Assembly (NCBI GenBank): GCA_029779475.1
Contig: JAKPAN010000323.1
Coordinates: 1 to 33,582, forward strand
Length of the DNA: 33,582 bases
Direction: 5' to 3'
DNA from: Pseudomonadota bacterium
GTDB taxonomy: Bacteria > Pseudomonadota > Gammaproteobacteria > Xanthomonadales > Rhodanobacteraceae
In this document: one piece after another, positions 1 through 9,063 of the stretch
How positions within the stretch are numbered: position 1 is the stretch's first letter
Layout of the letters: every line of letters starts with the position of its first letter
Notes under the pieces: model-generated
The model's database searches: none
What the model saw: only the letters and a program-made list of their open reading frames with translations
What the model was told of the DNA's origin: nothing
Program-made: the position numbers and the translations under genes

Positions 1-339
1 TTCTCGCCGCGCACGATCGGCGGCGGCGTCTATCGCGCTGCGTTCGACGCGGGCGCGGCGACGCTCGTGCCGCGCGACGTGCCGATGCGCCTGGGCCGCT
101 GGCGCGTCTTCGGCGGCGAGCTTTGGTATTTCTCCGAGATCTCCGAGAAGATCCCCACGCTGAGCGCGTTCGACCTCGCCAGCGGCCGCGATCGCAAGGT
201 CGCCACGCTGCGCGCGATCGTGCTCGACACGGCGTTCAGCGTGATGCCGGACAAGCAGGGCATCCTCTTCGCGCCGTCGGATCGCGACGACACCGACGTC
301 GGCATGCTCAAGCTCGAACGCCGCGCATACGCGGACTAG
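1..339 (+). CDS. C-terminal fragment of a PD40/WD40-like beta-propeller protein (5' truncated by the window)
   Basis: The reading frame is open from the first base and ends at TAG 337-339, so only the last 112 residues are visible. The segment around FSVMPDKQGILFAPSDRDDTD has the look of a PD40 blade: an SPDG-like turn, a strand ending in ILFA, then a D/S-D-rich turn followed by GMLKLER. A previous partial blade precedes it (LSAFDLASGRDRKVATL). In Xanthomonadales such propeller tails often form the periplasmic part of CadC-like winged-helix membrane regulators, or of TolB-like proteins. Which of these applies cannot be told because the N-terminus is outside the window. The propeller call rests on pattern resemblance only. 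Confidence 0.6.
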   Translation, partial: FSPRTIGGGVYRAAFDAGAATLVPRDVPMRLGRWRVFGGELWYFSEISEKIPTLSAFDLASGRDRKVATLRAIVLDTAFSVMPDKQGILFAPSDRDDTDVGMLKLERRAYAD

Positions 340-505
340 CCTTCGCCGTCCCTGACGCGGCGGTCGATGCGATCGCCGCGCGCACCCGAGCAATTTCCGT
401 CACGCCATCGCCGCGTCCGCGCAACCCGCGTGACGCCATGCGCGGGCATCCTGTACCTGCCCTCCAACGGGCAGATGTGTCACAGCATCCATGTGCAAAA
501 CCCTC

Positions 506-548
506 GGCGGACGATTGGGAATCGGGACCCGACGTCCGCCATTTTTTT
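506..548 (+). terminator. Rho-independent terminator after the truncated propeller gene
   Basis: An 8-bp perfect stem, GGCGGACG (506-513) with CGTCCGCC (533-540), is followed at once by ATTTTTTTAT (541-550). The 19-nt loop is long for an intrinsic terminator. It lies 167 nt after the stop of the preceding gene and upstream of the AraC gene. The rest of 340-713 has no convincing gene; it also holds a 15-bp palindrome at 611-625. Confidence 0.7.
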
Positions 549-610
549 ATCTTCGTGCGCTTTGCCGAAGCCTGCGCGCCGCTCGCAAGTCATTGATGCA
601 GCGCCATTCG

Positions 611-625
611 TTTCCGCTTCGGAAA
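611..625. promoter_or_regulatory. 15-bp perfect palindrome upstream of the AraC gene
   Basis: TTTCCG-CTT-CGGAAA lies 88 bp before the AraC-family start codon. It could be an operator, perhaps for autoregulation, or a short hairpin in the leader. No clear -35/-10 pair is visible next to it, so the role is an inference. Confidence 0.35.
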
Positions 626-713
626 GATTTCGGCGCGATTTCGCCGCGACTTCCTGCCTTCGTCCGGCCGCTCGCCTATCACGGCGTCGGTTCGCACACA
701 CAAGGGAATTCGC

Positions 714-1634
714 ATGAAGATCGTCAATCACCGCATCGCTCCGGGCGGCTGCCTGGAACTGCATGAATCATCGTTTTCGGAGGGCGGCGAGCCTGCGCTC
801 GTCGTCGTCACCGGCGCCGGCCGCGGCGGGGTGTTGCGCGTCGAAGCGCCGGTCGCCGCGGTGTGGCTGCCGCTGCGCGGCCGCCTGCAGTTCGGCAGTG
901 CCGCCGAGCATCTGCTGTCCACCGGCGAAGCCAGCGTCAGCGAAGCGGAAGCGCATCTGCGCGTGGTCGGCCGCGGCAACGCGATCTGGGTCGCCGTGCT
1001 CGGTACCGCGGCGGCATGGCGGCGCGCGCTCGGCCAGCGCTGCGACCTGCCGGCCGTCGGTCCGGCACTGTTGCCGGCGCGGCATGTCGCCAGTCGCGAC
1101 CTGCGCCGCCGCGGCGTCGCGCTCGCGCGCGCTGCGCTTGCGGCGGATACGTCGATCGCGGTCGATCGCTTCCTGGAACAGGTGTCGATGCTGCAGCAGC
1201 CGTTCTTGGCCGCGATCGCGCGTTGCCCGGGGCGCTCGTACGCGCAGCGCCGGCAGGTGTTCCTGCGCATGCAGCGCGTGCGCAACTACCTCGCAGCGAA
1301 TTGCCATCTCGATCTCGACAACGACGCGCTCGCGCGCATGGCGAGCTATTCGCCGTGGCATTTCATCCGCGCGTTCCGCAACGCATACGGCGAAACGCCG
1401 CACGCGTACCTGATCCGGCAACGGCTCGAGCGCGCGCGGCGCCTGCTGCGCACGAGTCCGCTGGCGATCGCGGAAGTCGCGACGGCGAGCGGCTTCGAGA
1501 ACCGCTGCGCGTTCTCGCGCCTGTTCCGCCAGCGTTTCGGCCGGACCGCGCTCGAGTTGCGCCGCGAAGGCGCGATGCGCGCAGCCGCCATCGACGGCAA
1601 CGCGCAATTCCAGCAACGCATCGCGCCGCTTTGA
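714..1634 (+). CDS. AraC family transcriptional regulator
   Basis: 306 aa. The C-terminal ~100 residues (about 188-285) form the AraC/XylS double helix-turn-helix: an MQRVRNYLAAN-type entry, then DALARMASYSPWHFIRAFRN, and the second HTH with IAEVATASGFENRCAFSRLF. The N-terminal ~180 residues are probably the effector or dimerisation domain, but no recognisable ligand pocket can be named. The ATG at 714 is preceded by AAGGGA (702-707). The gene sits 96 bp upstream of, and co-directional with, a large TonB-dependent receptor, so control of that receptor or of a substrate response is plausible but unproven. Its own upstream region carries a palindrome at 611-625. Confidence 0.9.
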   Translation: MKIVNHRIAPGGCLELHESSFSEGGEPALVVVTGAGRGGVLRVEAPVAAVWLPLRGRLQFGSAAEHLLSTGEASVSEAEAHLRVVGRGNAIWVAVLGTAAAWRRALGQRCDLPAVGPALLPARHVASRDLRRRGVALARAALAADTSIAVDRFLEQVSMLQQPFLAAIARCPGRSYAQRRQVFLRMQRVRNYLAANCHLDLDNDALARMASYSPWHFIRAFRNAYGETPHAYLIRQRLERARRLLRTSPLAIAEVATASGFENRCAFSRLFRQRFGRTALELRREGAMRAAAIDGNAQFQQRIAPL

Positions 1635-1730
1635 GGCAACGCGATCGCTTCACATTTTCTTAAGGTTCTGCGGACGTGCCGCCGCGCTTTGCGGCGATGC
1701 CGTGCAATCACGACGGGAGACACAACAACC

Positions 1731-4700
1731 ATGAAAAAGAATCTGCTCCGGGAAGCGATCCAGCGCGCGATGGGCCCTTGCGGCGCCGTCGGCGCGGCGA
1801 TCGCGTTTGCCTACACCGCGACGCCTGCTTTCGCGCAGGACGCCGCGCCCGACCTCGACAGCCAGAAGCTCGAAACCATCACCGTGACCGGTTCGCGCAT
1901 CCGCAAGGCGGACGTCGAAACGGCGCAGCCGATCGTCGTGCTCGATCGCGCGGCCATCGAGAAGCAAGGCTTCAACTCCGTCGCCGACATCCTGCAGAAC
2001 ATGGCGGAAGTCGGCGCGCCGCCGATCAGCCGTTCCAGCGTGCTCGCCTCGGGCGAAGCGGTCGGCGGCTACTACGTGAACCTGCGTTCGCTCGGTCCGA
2101 ACCGCACGCTCGTGCTGCTCAACGGCAAGCGCCTGGGCGCGACCACGAGCGGCGTGCAGGATCTGTCGCAGATCCCGCTCGCGGCGATCGACCGCATCGA
2201 AGTGCTCAAGGACGGCGCCTCGTCGATCTACGGCTCTGACGCGATCGCGGGCGTGGTCAACGTCATCACGCGCAAGAACTATGACGGTGCGCAGTTCGAC
2301 AGCTACCTCGGCCAGTTCGACCAGGACGACGGCGCCGCGCAGACTTACAGCATGACGTTCGGCTCGCACAACGATCGCGGCTCGATCACGTTCAGCGCGG
2401 AATATTCCAAGTCCGATCCGGTGTGGGCCAAGGATCGCGAATGGAGCCGCCTGCCGAAGGGACCGAACCATCCGAAGAGCAGCTGGACGGTCGCCACGCA
2501 ATGGGGTGCGTTCCTCTTCCCCGGATCGTTCCACTGCGGCCAGGACAAAAGTCCGTACGGCATGTGCACGCTCAATCCGGGCGGCGATCCGTTCAATCCG
2601 AACGACTACCACGGCACGAACTCTGCGGGCGGCACGTCCGACCTGACGAACTCGAACGAAGAGATGATGGCGCAGACTTCGGTCGAGCGGCATTCGCTGT
2701 TCGTCGCCGGTGACTACAACATCACCGACCACATCAAGTTCAGCACCGACCTGCTCTACAACAAGCGCTCGACGACGGCGCAGGTGGCGGGTTATCCGTT
2801 CCAGCCGGCGAACCAGATTCCGGGCGCGGCGACGCCGTACATCGGTCTGTCCGGTGACAGCTACTACAACCCGACGGGTCAGCACGTCATCGCCGACGAC
2901 GGCACGGTGACGACCCACGGTGGCAGCCTCGTCTACTTCTACCGCCGCACGTGGGAAGTGCCGCGCGTGACGCAGTCGGATCTGCAGACGTTTCGCGCGT
3001 CGGGCACGTTGTCGGGCGATTTCCAGCTTGGCGACCACACCTGGAACTGGGACGTCGGCGGTTACGTCAACACCAACGACCTGCTGCAGGCCAGCCGTGG
3101 CGACGTGAACACGTTTGCCGTCTCGCAGGCGCTCGGCCCGTCGTTCTACGACCCGGCGACCGGCAAGGTCACCTGCGGCACGCCCGATCATCCGATCCAG
3201 TGGGGCACGGCGCCGGGCAACTGCATTCCGTGGAATCCGATGTATTCGGCGGGGCAGAAGGGTCCGGGTTCGCTGACCGGCAATGCGGAGCTCCAGAACT
3301 TCCTGTTCCCGCAGTACCACGCGACGGGCCGCACGAAGGAAGTCGATTATTCGGCGAACATCTCGGGCAGCGTGTTCGCGCTGCCGGCGGGCGATCTCGC
3401 CATCGCGGCGGGTTACGAGCATCGCAATGAATACGGCGCGTTCAATCCGGACGCGTTGCAGATCGCGCACCTGTCGACGAGCCTGCCGGGCGGCCCGACC
3501 AGCGGCAAGTACAAGGTCGACGAGTACTACGTCGAAGTCGACGTGCCGGTGCTCAAGGATATGCCGTTCGCGCGCGAGCTGTCGTTCAACGTCGCCGGCC
3601 GCTACTCGAAGTACGACACCTTCGGCGACACCACCAACGGCAAGTTCAGCGCGACGTGGAAACCGATCGACGACTTGCTCGTCCGCGCCAACTACGCGCA
3701 GGGTTTCCGCGCGCCGACGATCGCGGACCTGTACGGCGGCATCAGCGGCACGTTCCCGTACTACACCGATCCGTGCGACACCAACTTCGGATCCGCAGCG
3801 ACGGACGTGGGCGTGCTTGCGCGCTGCACGGGCGGCTTCGGCGGCCAGGCGGCCACGCCGGGCAACTTCCGCCAGCCGTGCCAGGGCGGCACGCCGTGTG
3901 AAGATCCCGGCTCGCAGAGTGGCGTCAACCTGTTCGCAGGCTCCAATCCGCACCTGCAGCCGGAAGTGTCGACGAGCAAGACCGCGGGCATGGTCTACAG
4001 CCCGAGTTGGCTGTCGGGTCTGGACATGAGCCTCGACTGGTATCGCATCCACATCAAGAGCGCGATCACCGCCGACACGCTCACCAATCAGCTCAACGAT
4101 TGCTACGTCCGCGCCATCGTCAGCCGCTGCTCGTCGAGCATCTTCAAGCGCGCGGCGACCGGTGGCGTCATCTACGACTTCACCAGCAACATCAACCAGG
4201 GCTACACCGACACGGAAGGCTGGGATCTCGGCGTCAACTATCGCTTGCCGGAATTCGCGTTCGGCCGCTTCGCGGTGCACTGGAACACGACGTACACCTC
4301 GCACCTCAACCTCAAGCAGACCGATGACGCGAAATTCGAAACGCCATTGGCGAGCTTCGGCGGCTTCCCCCGCGTCCGCTCGAACGCGTCGCTCGACTGG
4401 TCGCTCGGCGATTTCGGCGCGACCTGGACGACCCGCTATTTCTCGAGCCAGAAGGAACCGTGCTCGTACGACAAGAAGGGCGGTCCGGAGTGCAACATTC
4501 CGAACTACGCCTCGCCGAGCGCAGGGCCGGGACTGAGTCCGCAGAACCGCGTCGGCGCCGTCACGTTCCACGACATCTCGCTGCGCTGGAACGCGCCGTG
4601 GAACGCGACCGTGTCGATAGGCATGAACAACCTGTTCGACAAGCGCCTGCCGATCATGTACTCGGCGCCTGCCTCGCAGTTCCTCACCTATGGCGGTTGG

Positions 4701-4745
4701 GACATCGGCCGCTTCTACTACCTGCGTTATTCGCAGAAGTTCTAG
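1731..4745 (+). CDS. TonB-dependent outer-membrane receptor
   Basis: 1004 aa. MKKNLL begins a signal peptide with a likely cut after TPAFA (about residue 35). A TonB-box-like ETITVTG follows at about 48-54. The plug domain spans about 60-190 (VVLDRAAIEKQGFNSVADIL; NRTLVLLNGKRLG; IDRIEVLKDGASSIYGSDA; GVVNVITRK), then a long beta-barrel that ends in the outer-membrane signature Y-S-Q-K-F with a terminal Phe. TonB/ExbBD would energise uptake of a large substrate. The substrate cannot be read from the sequence; this Xanthomonadales class is used for sugars, peptides or siderophores. An in-frame upstream ATG at 1689 exists, but 1731 has GGGAGA (1715-1720) before it and starts the signal peptide. 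A strong terminator follows the gene. Confidence 0.93.
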   Translation: MKKNLLREAIQRAMGPCGAVGAAIAFAYTATPAFAQDAAPDLDSQKLETITVTGSRIRKADVETAQPIVVLDRAAIEKQGFNSVADILQNMAEVGAPPISRSSVLASGEAVGGYYVNLRSLGPNRTLVLLNGKRLGATTSGVQDLSQIPLAAIDRIEVLKDGASSIYGSDAIAGVVNVITRKNYDGAQFDSYLGQFDQDDGAAQTYSMTFGSHNDRGSITFSAEYSKSDPVWAKDREWSRLPKGPNHPKSSWTVATQWGAFLFPGSFHCGQDKSPYGMCTLNPGGDPFNPNDYHGTNSAGGTSDLTNSNEEMMAQTSVERHSLFVAGDYNITDHIKFSTDLLYNKRSTTAQVAGYPFQPANQIPGAATPYIGLSGDSYYNPTGQHVIADDGTVTTHGGSLVYFYRRTWEVPRVTQSDLQTFRASGTLSGDFQLGDHTWNWDVGGYVNTNDLLQASRGDVNTFAVSQALGPSFYDPATGKVTCGTPDHPIQWGTAPGNCIPWNPMYSAGQKGPGSLTGNAELQNFLFPQYHATGRTKEVDYSANISGSVFALPAGDLAIAAGYEHRNEYGAFNPDALQIAHLSTSLPGGPTSGKYKVDEYYVEVDVPVLKDMPFARELSFNVAGRYSKYDTFGDTTNGKFSATWKPIDDLLVRANYAQGFRAPTIADLYGGISGTFPYYTDPCDTNFGSAATDVGVLARCTGGFGGQAATPGNFRQPCQGGTPCEDPGSQSGVNLFAGSNPHLQPEVSTSKTAGMVYSPSWLSGLDMSLDWYRIHIKSAITADTLTNQLNDCYVRAIVSRCSSSIFKRAATGGVIYDFTSNINQGYTDTEGWDLGVNYRLPEFAFGRFAVHWNTTYTSHLNLKQTDDAKFETPLASFGGFPRVRSNASLDWSLGDFGATWTTRYFSSQKEPCSYDKKGGPECNIPNYASPSAGPGLSPQNRVGAVTFHDISLRWNAPWNATVSIGMNNLFDKRLPIMYSAPASQFLTYGGWDIGRFYYLRYSQKF

Positions 4746-4771
4746 CCTGAAGCGTTGTCCTGGTGACAGCA

Positions 4772-4797
4772 ACGGCCCCGGCAACGGGGCCGTTTTT
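4772..4797 (+). terminator. Rho-independent terminator of the TonB-dependent receptor gene
   Basis: The stem ACGGCCCC (4772-4779) pairs with GGGGCCGT (4786-4793). An extra G-C pair closes a GCAA loop, and a T-run follows (4793-4797). It begins 26 nt after the receptor stop codon and separates that gene from the sigma factor. Confidence 0.9.
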
Positions 4798-4870
4798 CGT
4801 TCGGCGCCATCTCGGGTTGCGCCCGCAAGCGCGGTCGGGGAGCATAGCCGACCGCTTTTCCACGCCGCTC

Positions 4871-5425
4871 ATGCCCAGTCCTTCCGACCCGATCCACGCC
4901 CGCCTCGAAGAGCTGCTGGCCGCTTACGGCGCCCGCGTCCGGGCGCTGCTGTCGACCTACGGCCTCGACAAGCACGGCGTCGACCCGGCCGATGTCGAGC
5001 AGGAAGTCCGCATCCGCCTGTGGCATGCGCTGGAGCGTGACCGGTCTGGCGCCTTTCATGCGTCTTATGTGCAGAGGGTAGTGGCGAGCACGGTGATCGA
5101 CGCCTTGCGCCGCGCCCAAGTCCGGGCCGCGGAGCCGCTGCCGGAAGAAGACGATGGATCGATCGAGCTGGAGGTGGCGCAGGTCGCGCCGGATCGCCGC
5201 GCTGGCGATCTGGAGCACATGCAAGGCCTCAAGCGGTGTCTGGGAGAGATTCCCGAGCGCCGCCGGCTACCGATCGCGCTGCACCTGCAGGGCTTTTCGC
5301 TGCAGGAAATCGCCGATCTCGCCGGCATACCGTCGGCCGAGGCGGCCAGGAAACTGGTGTCGCGCGGGCTGGAGGAACTCAAGCACCGCCTGCGCGATCT
5401 GGGTCTGGGCGATTTTGAAGATTGA
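4871..5425 (+). CDS. ECF-type RNA polymerase sigma factor
   Basis: 184 aa from ATG 4871. The sigma-2 region is at about 15-82 (DVEQEVRIRLWHALERD, then SYVQRVVASTVIDALRR, the part that contacts core and the -10 element). The sigma-4 HTH is at about 120-176 (IPERRRLPIALHLQGFSLQEIADLAGIPSAEAARKLVSRG). There is no sigma-1 or sigma-3, as expected for ECF factors. The frame stays open upstream to 4763, but that would include the receptor terminator, so 4871 is preferred although its ribosome-binding site is weak. The next gene encodes a one-TM protein 64 bp downstream, which fits a sigma/anti-sigma pair. The signal sensed is unknown. Confidence 0.85.
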   Translation: MPSPSDPIHARLEELLAAYGARVRALLSTYGLDKHGVDPADVEQEVRIRLWHALERDRSGAFHASYVQRVVASTVIDALRRAQVRAAEPLPEEDDGSIELEVAQVAPDRRAGDLEHMQGLKRCLGEIPERRRLPIALHLQGFSLQEIADLAGIPSAEAARKLVSRGLEELKHRLRDLGLGDFED

Positions 5426-5489
5426 AGATCTTCGGGATCGCCGGGTTTGAAGAAGCCGATTCCGAAGATTGATTCGAAGAACGAAAGCC

Positions 5490-6032
5490 ATGAACACGAA
5501 GTCGCTGTCCTACCTCCATCGCCGCATGACTGCCGATGCCGCCCACGAAGTCGACGCCGACGCGTTGCTCGCCGCGCTCGAAGGCCGTCCCGCGGATGCC
5601 GCCAAGCGCACTGCCGCCGTCGAGGCGCTGGCCGATTCGGCTGCGCATGCCGACCTCGCGCGCATGCTCGGCGAATTGCAGGCGGATTCGGAAGCGCTCG
5701 CAGCCGCCGTGCGACGCGTGCGCACGGCGATGCCCGCGCGCGCGCAGCGCGAACGTCGCCACGGTCACGCCTCGCGCGTGCGCTGGGCCGCGCCGCTCGC
5801 CGCATGCATGACGCTCGTCGTCGCCGTGTTCGCGTTCCACGAACGCGGCGCGTCACATCGCGACGGCACTTGGAACGACGTCGTCGCTTCCGCGCAGTCG
5901 ATCGCGCAGCACGATCGCATCTTCACCGCGCGCGACGAGATCTTCTCGTCGAGCGATGCCCCCGCGCGTCACGCCGCCAAGGCGCTGCCGGACGAAGTCT
6001 TCCGCAGCGATTTTTCCGAAGGCGGCAGCTGA
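5490..6032 (+). CDS. Putative membrane anti-sigma factor paired with the upstream ECF sigma factor
   Basis: 180 aa. The N-terminal cytoplasmic part (about 1-95) is helical and Ala/Asp/Glu-rich. A single hydrophobic segment follows at about 99-116 (WAAPLAACMTLVVAVFAF), then a ~60-residue non-cytoplasmic tail. No zinc-binding HxxxCxxC motif of ZAS anti-sigma factors is visible. The role is inferred from topology and from position directly behind the ECF gene in the same orientation. An in-frame TTG at 5469 is possible, but ATG 5490 is better. The downstream terminator at 6055-6082 closes the unit. Confidence 0.6.
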   Translation: MNTKSLSYLHRRMTADAAHEVDADALLAALEGRPADAAKRTAAVEALADSAAHADLARMLGELQADSEALAAAVRRVRTAMPARAQRERRHGHASRVRWAAPLAACMTLVVAVFAFHERGASHRDGTWNDVVASAQSIAQHDRIFTARDEIFSSSDAPARHAAKALPDEVFRSDFSEGGS

Positions 6033-6054
6033 GTCGCCCGGCTCCAATGTCACG

Positions 6055-6083
6055 AAAAACGCCCGGTCGATCCGGGCGTTTTC
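6055..6083. terminator. Bidirectional Rho-independent terminator between the sigma module and prfC
   Basis: CGCCCGG (6060-6066) pairs with CCGGGCG (6072-6078) around a 5-nt loop. It is flanked by A5 on the left and T4 on the right, so both strands give a stem followed by a U-run. It can end the sigma/anti-sigma transcript on plus and the M24-prfC transcript on minus. The rest of 6084-6320 has no gene with a start codon; see the in-frame extension at 6129-6320. Confidence 0.9.
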
Positions 6084-6128
6084 TTTTCCGTTCCCGTCTG
6101 GCCGCGCATTGCCGGATCGGAGCCGTGC

Positions 6129-6320
6129 TCAGCGTTCGGCATGCTCGACGAACAGCGCGTCGAACGCCGGCGTCCGGGGCTTGCCTTGGTCGCGGGAAAG
6201 AACGGCTGATTCGCCTATCGCCGAATCCCGCTTCGTCCAGGTGACGCGCTGCCGAACCGAGCGGTCATCGTTGAGTTGCGCCTCGGCTCGCGCCGAATCG
6301 GCGCTCGACGGCGCAGGCGG
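6129..6320 (-). other. 63-codon open stretch in frame with prfC beyond its UGA stop
   Basis: On the minus strand, prfC ends with UGA at 6323-6321. The same frame then stays open for 63 codons to the next UGA at 6131-6129. The translation looks protein-like, especially its end (KPRTPAFDALFVEHAER), and roughly three quarters of its third positions are G or C by my count. It contains no ATG, GTG or TTG, so it cannot be an ordinary separate gene. It may be a readthrough extension, the remnant 3' end of a lost gene, or chance openness of GC-rich DNA. It lies inside the prfC 3' untranslated region, upstream of the bidirectional terminator. Confidence 0.35.
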
Positions 6321-7928
<1,608 letters not shown>

Positions 7929-7982
7929 GGGCGGACGCGTGCGGAACGTGAACCGCCCATTTTAGCGCGGAATCGCGTGCGC

Positions 7983-8660
7983 TCAGCCGGTCGGCGGCAG
8001 ATCGAACAGCAAGTCCTCGTGGAACGCGCCGAACGGCTCGCTCGGATGCGCGATCTGGATTTCCAGCACCCACAAGCCCGGCGCCGGTGCCGATGCGAAA
8101 TCGCCGAGGTCGCCGCCCTTGTGGATCGCGTGCGGGAAATCGCCGAGGCGATGGCCTTTGATGTCGTGGTTGAGGCGCCAGCCCATCGCCTGCGCGCGTC
8201 GCGCGGCGAATGCGTAGAGATCGTGGCCGCTGGTGCGATTCGCGCGCCATTCCCCGGCGACTTCGCCGAACAAAGCGCGCGCGGCGTCGGCGCAAGCCTG
8301 CTGTGCGGGCGCATCGCCGACCGTGAAGGTGTCGCCGACATCGCCCTCGTGTCCGTCAAAGACGAGGCCGAGGTCGATGAAGTAGATGTCGTTCTCGCCG
8401 AGCCGCACGTCGGCTTCGGAAGCCTGACGATAAGTCTTCAGCGTGTTCGCGCCGATGCGGATGTAAGGCCGGTGCCACAGGCGCTGCATGCCGAGCGCGC
8501 GGAACACGTCTTCCGCCTTCGTCCGGGCTTCTTCCTCGCCGATGCCCGGCCGCATGAAGTCGCGGATGCGTTCGAGCGCGATCCAGCTCAATTCCCGGGC
8601 GCGCAGCATCAGCGCGGGATCGTAGGCGGCGCCGACAGCTTCTTGTGGGGCGCGTGTCAT
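7983..8660 (-). CDS. M24 family metallopeptidase (Xaa-Pro aminopeptidase-like)
   Basis: 225 aa, pita-bread fold domain only, without the N-terminal domain of full aminopeptidase P. Likely dinuclear metal ligands are D96 (FIDLGLVFDG), D107 or D110 (GDVGDTFTVG), H170, E200 (VLEIQIA) and E215 (HEDLLF). H177 stands seven residues after H170, as in PepP, and could help bind substrate. The second Asp motif and the final Glu spacing are compact compared with PepP, so the substrate may differ from a Xaa-Pro peptide. It lies 54 bp upstream of prfC on the same strand. ATG 8660 is the only good start. It diverges from the metX operon. Confidence 0.85.
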   Translation of the reverse strand: MTRAPQEAVGAAYDPALMLRARELSWIALERIRDFMRPGIGEEEARTKAEDVFRALGMQRLWHRPYIRIGANTLKTYRQASEADVRLGENDIYFIDLGLVFDGHEGDVGDTFTVGDAPAQQACADAARALFGEVAGEWRANRTSGHDLYAFAARRAQAMGWRLNHDIKGHRLGDFPHAIHKGGDLGDFASAPAPGLWVLEIQIAHPSEPFGAFHEDLLFDLPPTG

Positions 8661-8804
8661 GGGCTGGCGACATGGGGCGTTGCGGCGATTCTAGCGCTGC
8701 GCCGGAGCGACGTTGAGCTTTCCGGAGCGCGCCTCGTGCGCGACCTGGTCGGAGAAAATTCCCTATGACGCCGCAACGATCCGCTGTGCATATGACTTTT
8801 CATG

Positions 8805-8828
8805 ATATGGACGTTTAGCCGTCCATAT
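8805..8828. promoter_or_regulatory. Perfect 9-bp inverted repeat (probable operator) at the met operon promoter
   Basis: ATATGGACG (8805-8813) and CGTCCATAT (8820-8828) are exact inverted repeats separated by 6 nt. The spacer TTTAGC sits where the -35 element would be for a TACAAT -10 at 8836-8841, so a bound dimer would block the promoter. ArsR-family SahR/SamR regulators of methionine genes are known in Proteobacteria, but I cannot confirm that this matches their sites. It lies between the divergent M24 gene and the riboswitch. Confidence 0.6.
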
Positions 8829-8841
8829 GGCTATTTACAAT
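8814..8841 (+). promoter_or_regulatory. Predicted promoter of the metX-metB-hom operon
   Basis: The -10 hexamer TACAAT (8836-8841) matches the consensus at five of six positions. A poor -35, TTTAGC (8814-8819), lies 16 bp upstream inside the inverted repeat. The predicted start near 8848 places the SAM-I aptamer about 25 nt into the transcript. Confidence 0.5.
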
Positions 8842-8872
8842 CAACGCATCTGCCGTTAGAGTCTCCGAAACG

Positions 8873-8980
8873 CTCATCGAGACCGGCGGAGGGACAGGCC
8901 CTTTGATGCCGGGGCAACCAGCGGATTTCCGCCAGGTGCCAAATCCCGCGGGGACGCATCGCGTCCGGCCGAGAGATGAG
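8873..8980 (+). promoter_or_regulatory. SAM-I (S-box) riboswitch aptamer
   Basis: The P1 helix is formed by CTCATC (8873-8878) and GATGAG (8975-8980). Between them are the S-box signatures: GGAGGGACAGGCCC, then GATGCCGGGGCAACC (kink-turn and SAM-contact region), a P3 hairpin around CAGCGGATTTCCGCC, GGTGCCAAATCC, and a P4 hairpin GGACGC-ATC-GCGTCC. It senses S-adenosylmethionine and should turn the operon off when SAM is abundant. No U-tract terminator follows. A hairpin GGTCGA/TCGACC (9035-9052) abuts the metX Shine-Dalgarno GGAG (9053-9056), suggesting control at translation. Confidence 0.95.
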
Positions 8981-9063
8981 TCGCAACGCCGCCGCTTCGA
9001 TGCGGGCGGCCGTGCGGCGCATATCCGGTGTCGCGGTCGATGGGCTTCGACCGGAGACGTACG

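Noticed and set aside
1650-4784. A 1044-codon open frame antisense to the TonB-dependent receptor
   Set aside because: It is Arg/Val/Ala-rich without domain logic, and it mirrors the codon structure of the receptor. Long antisense frames are expected in GC-rich genes.
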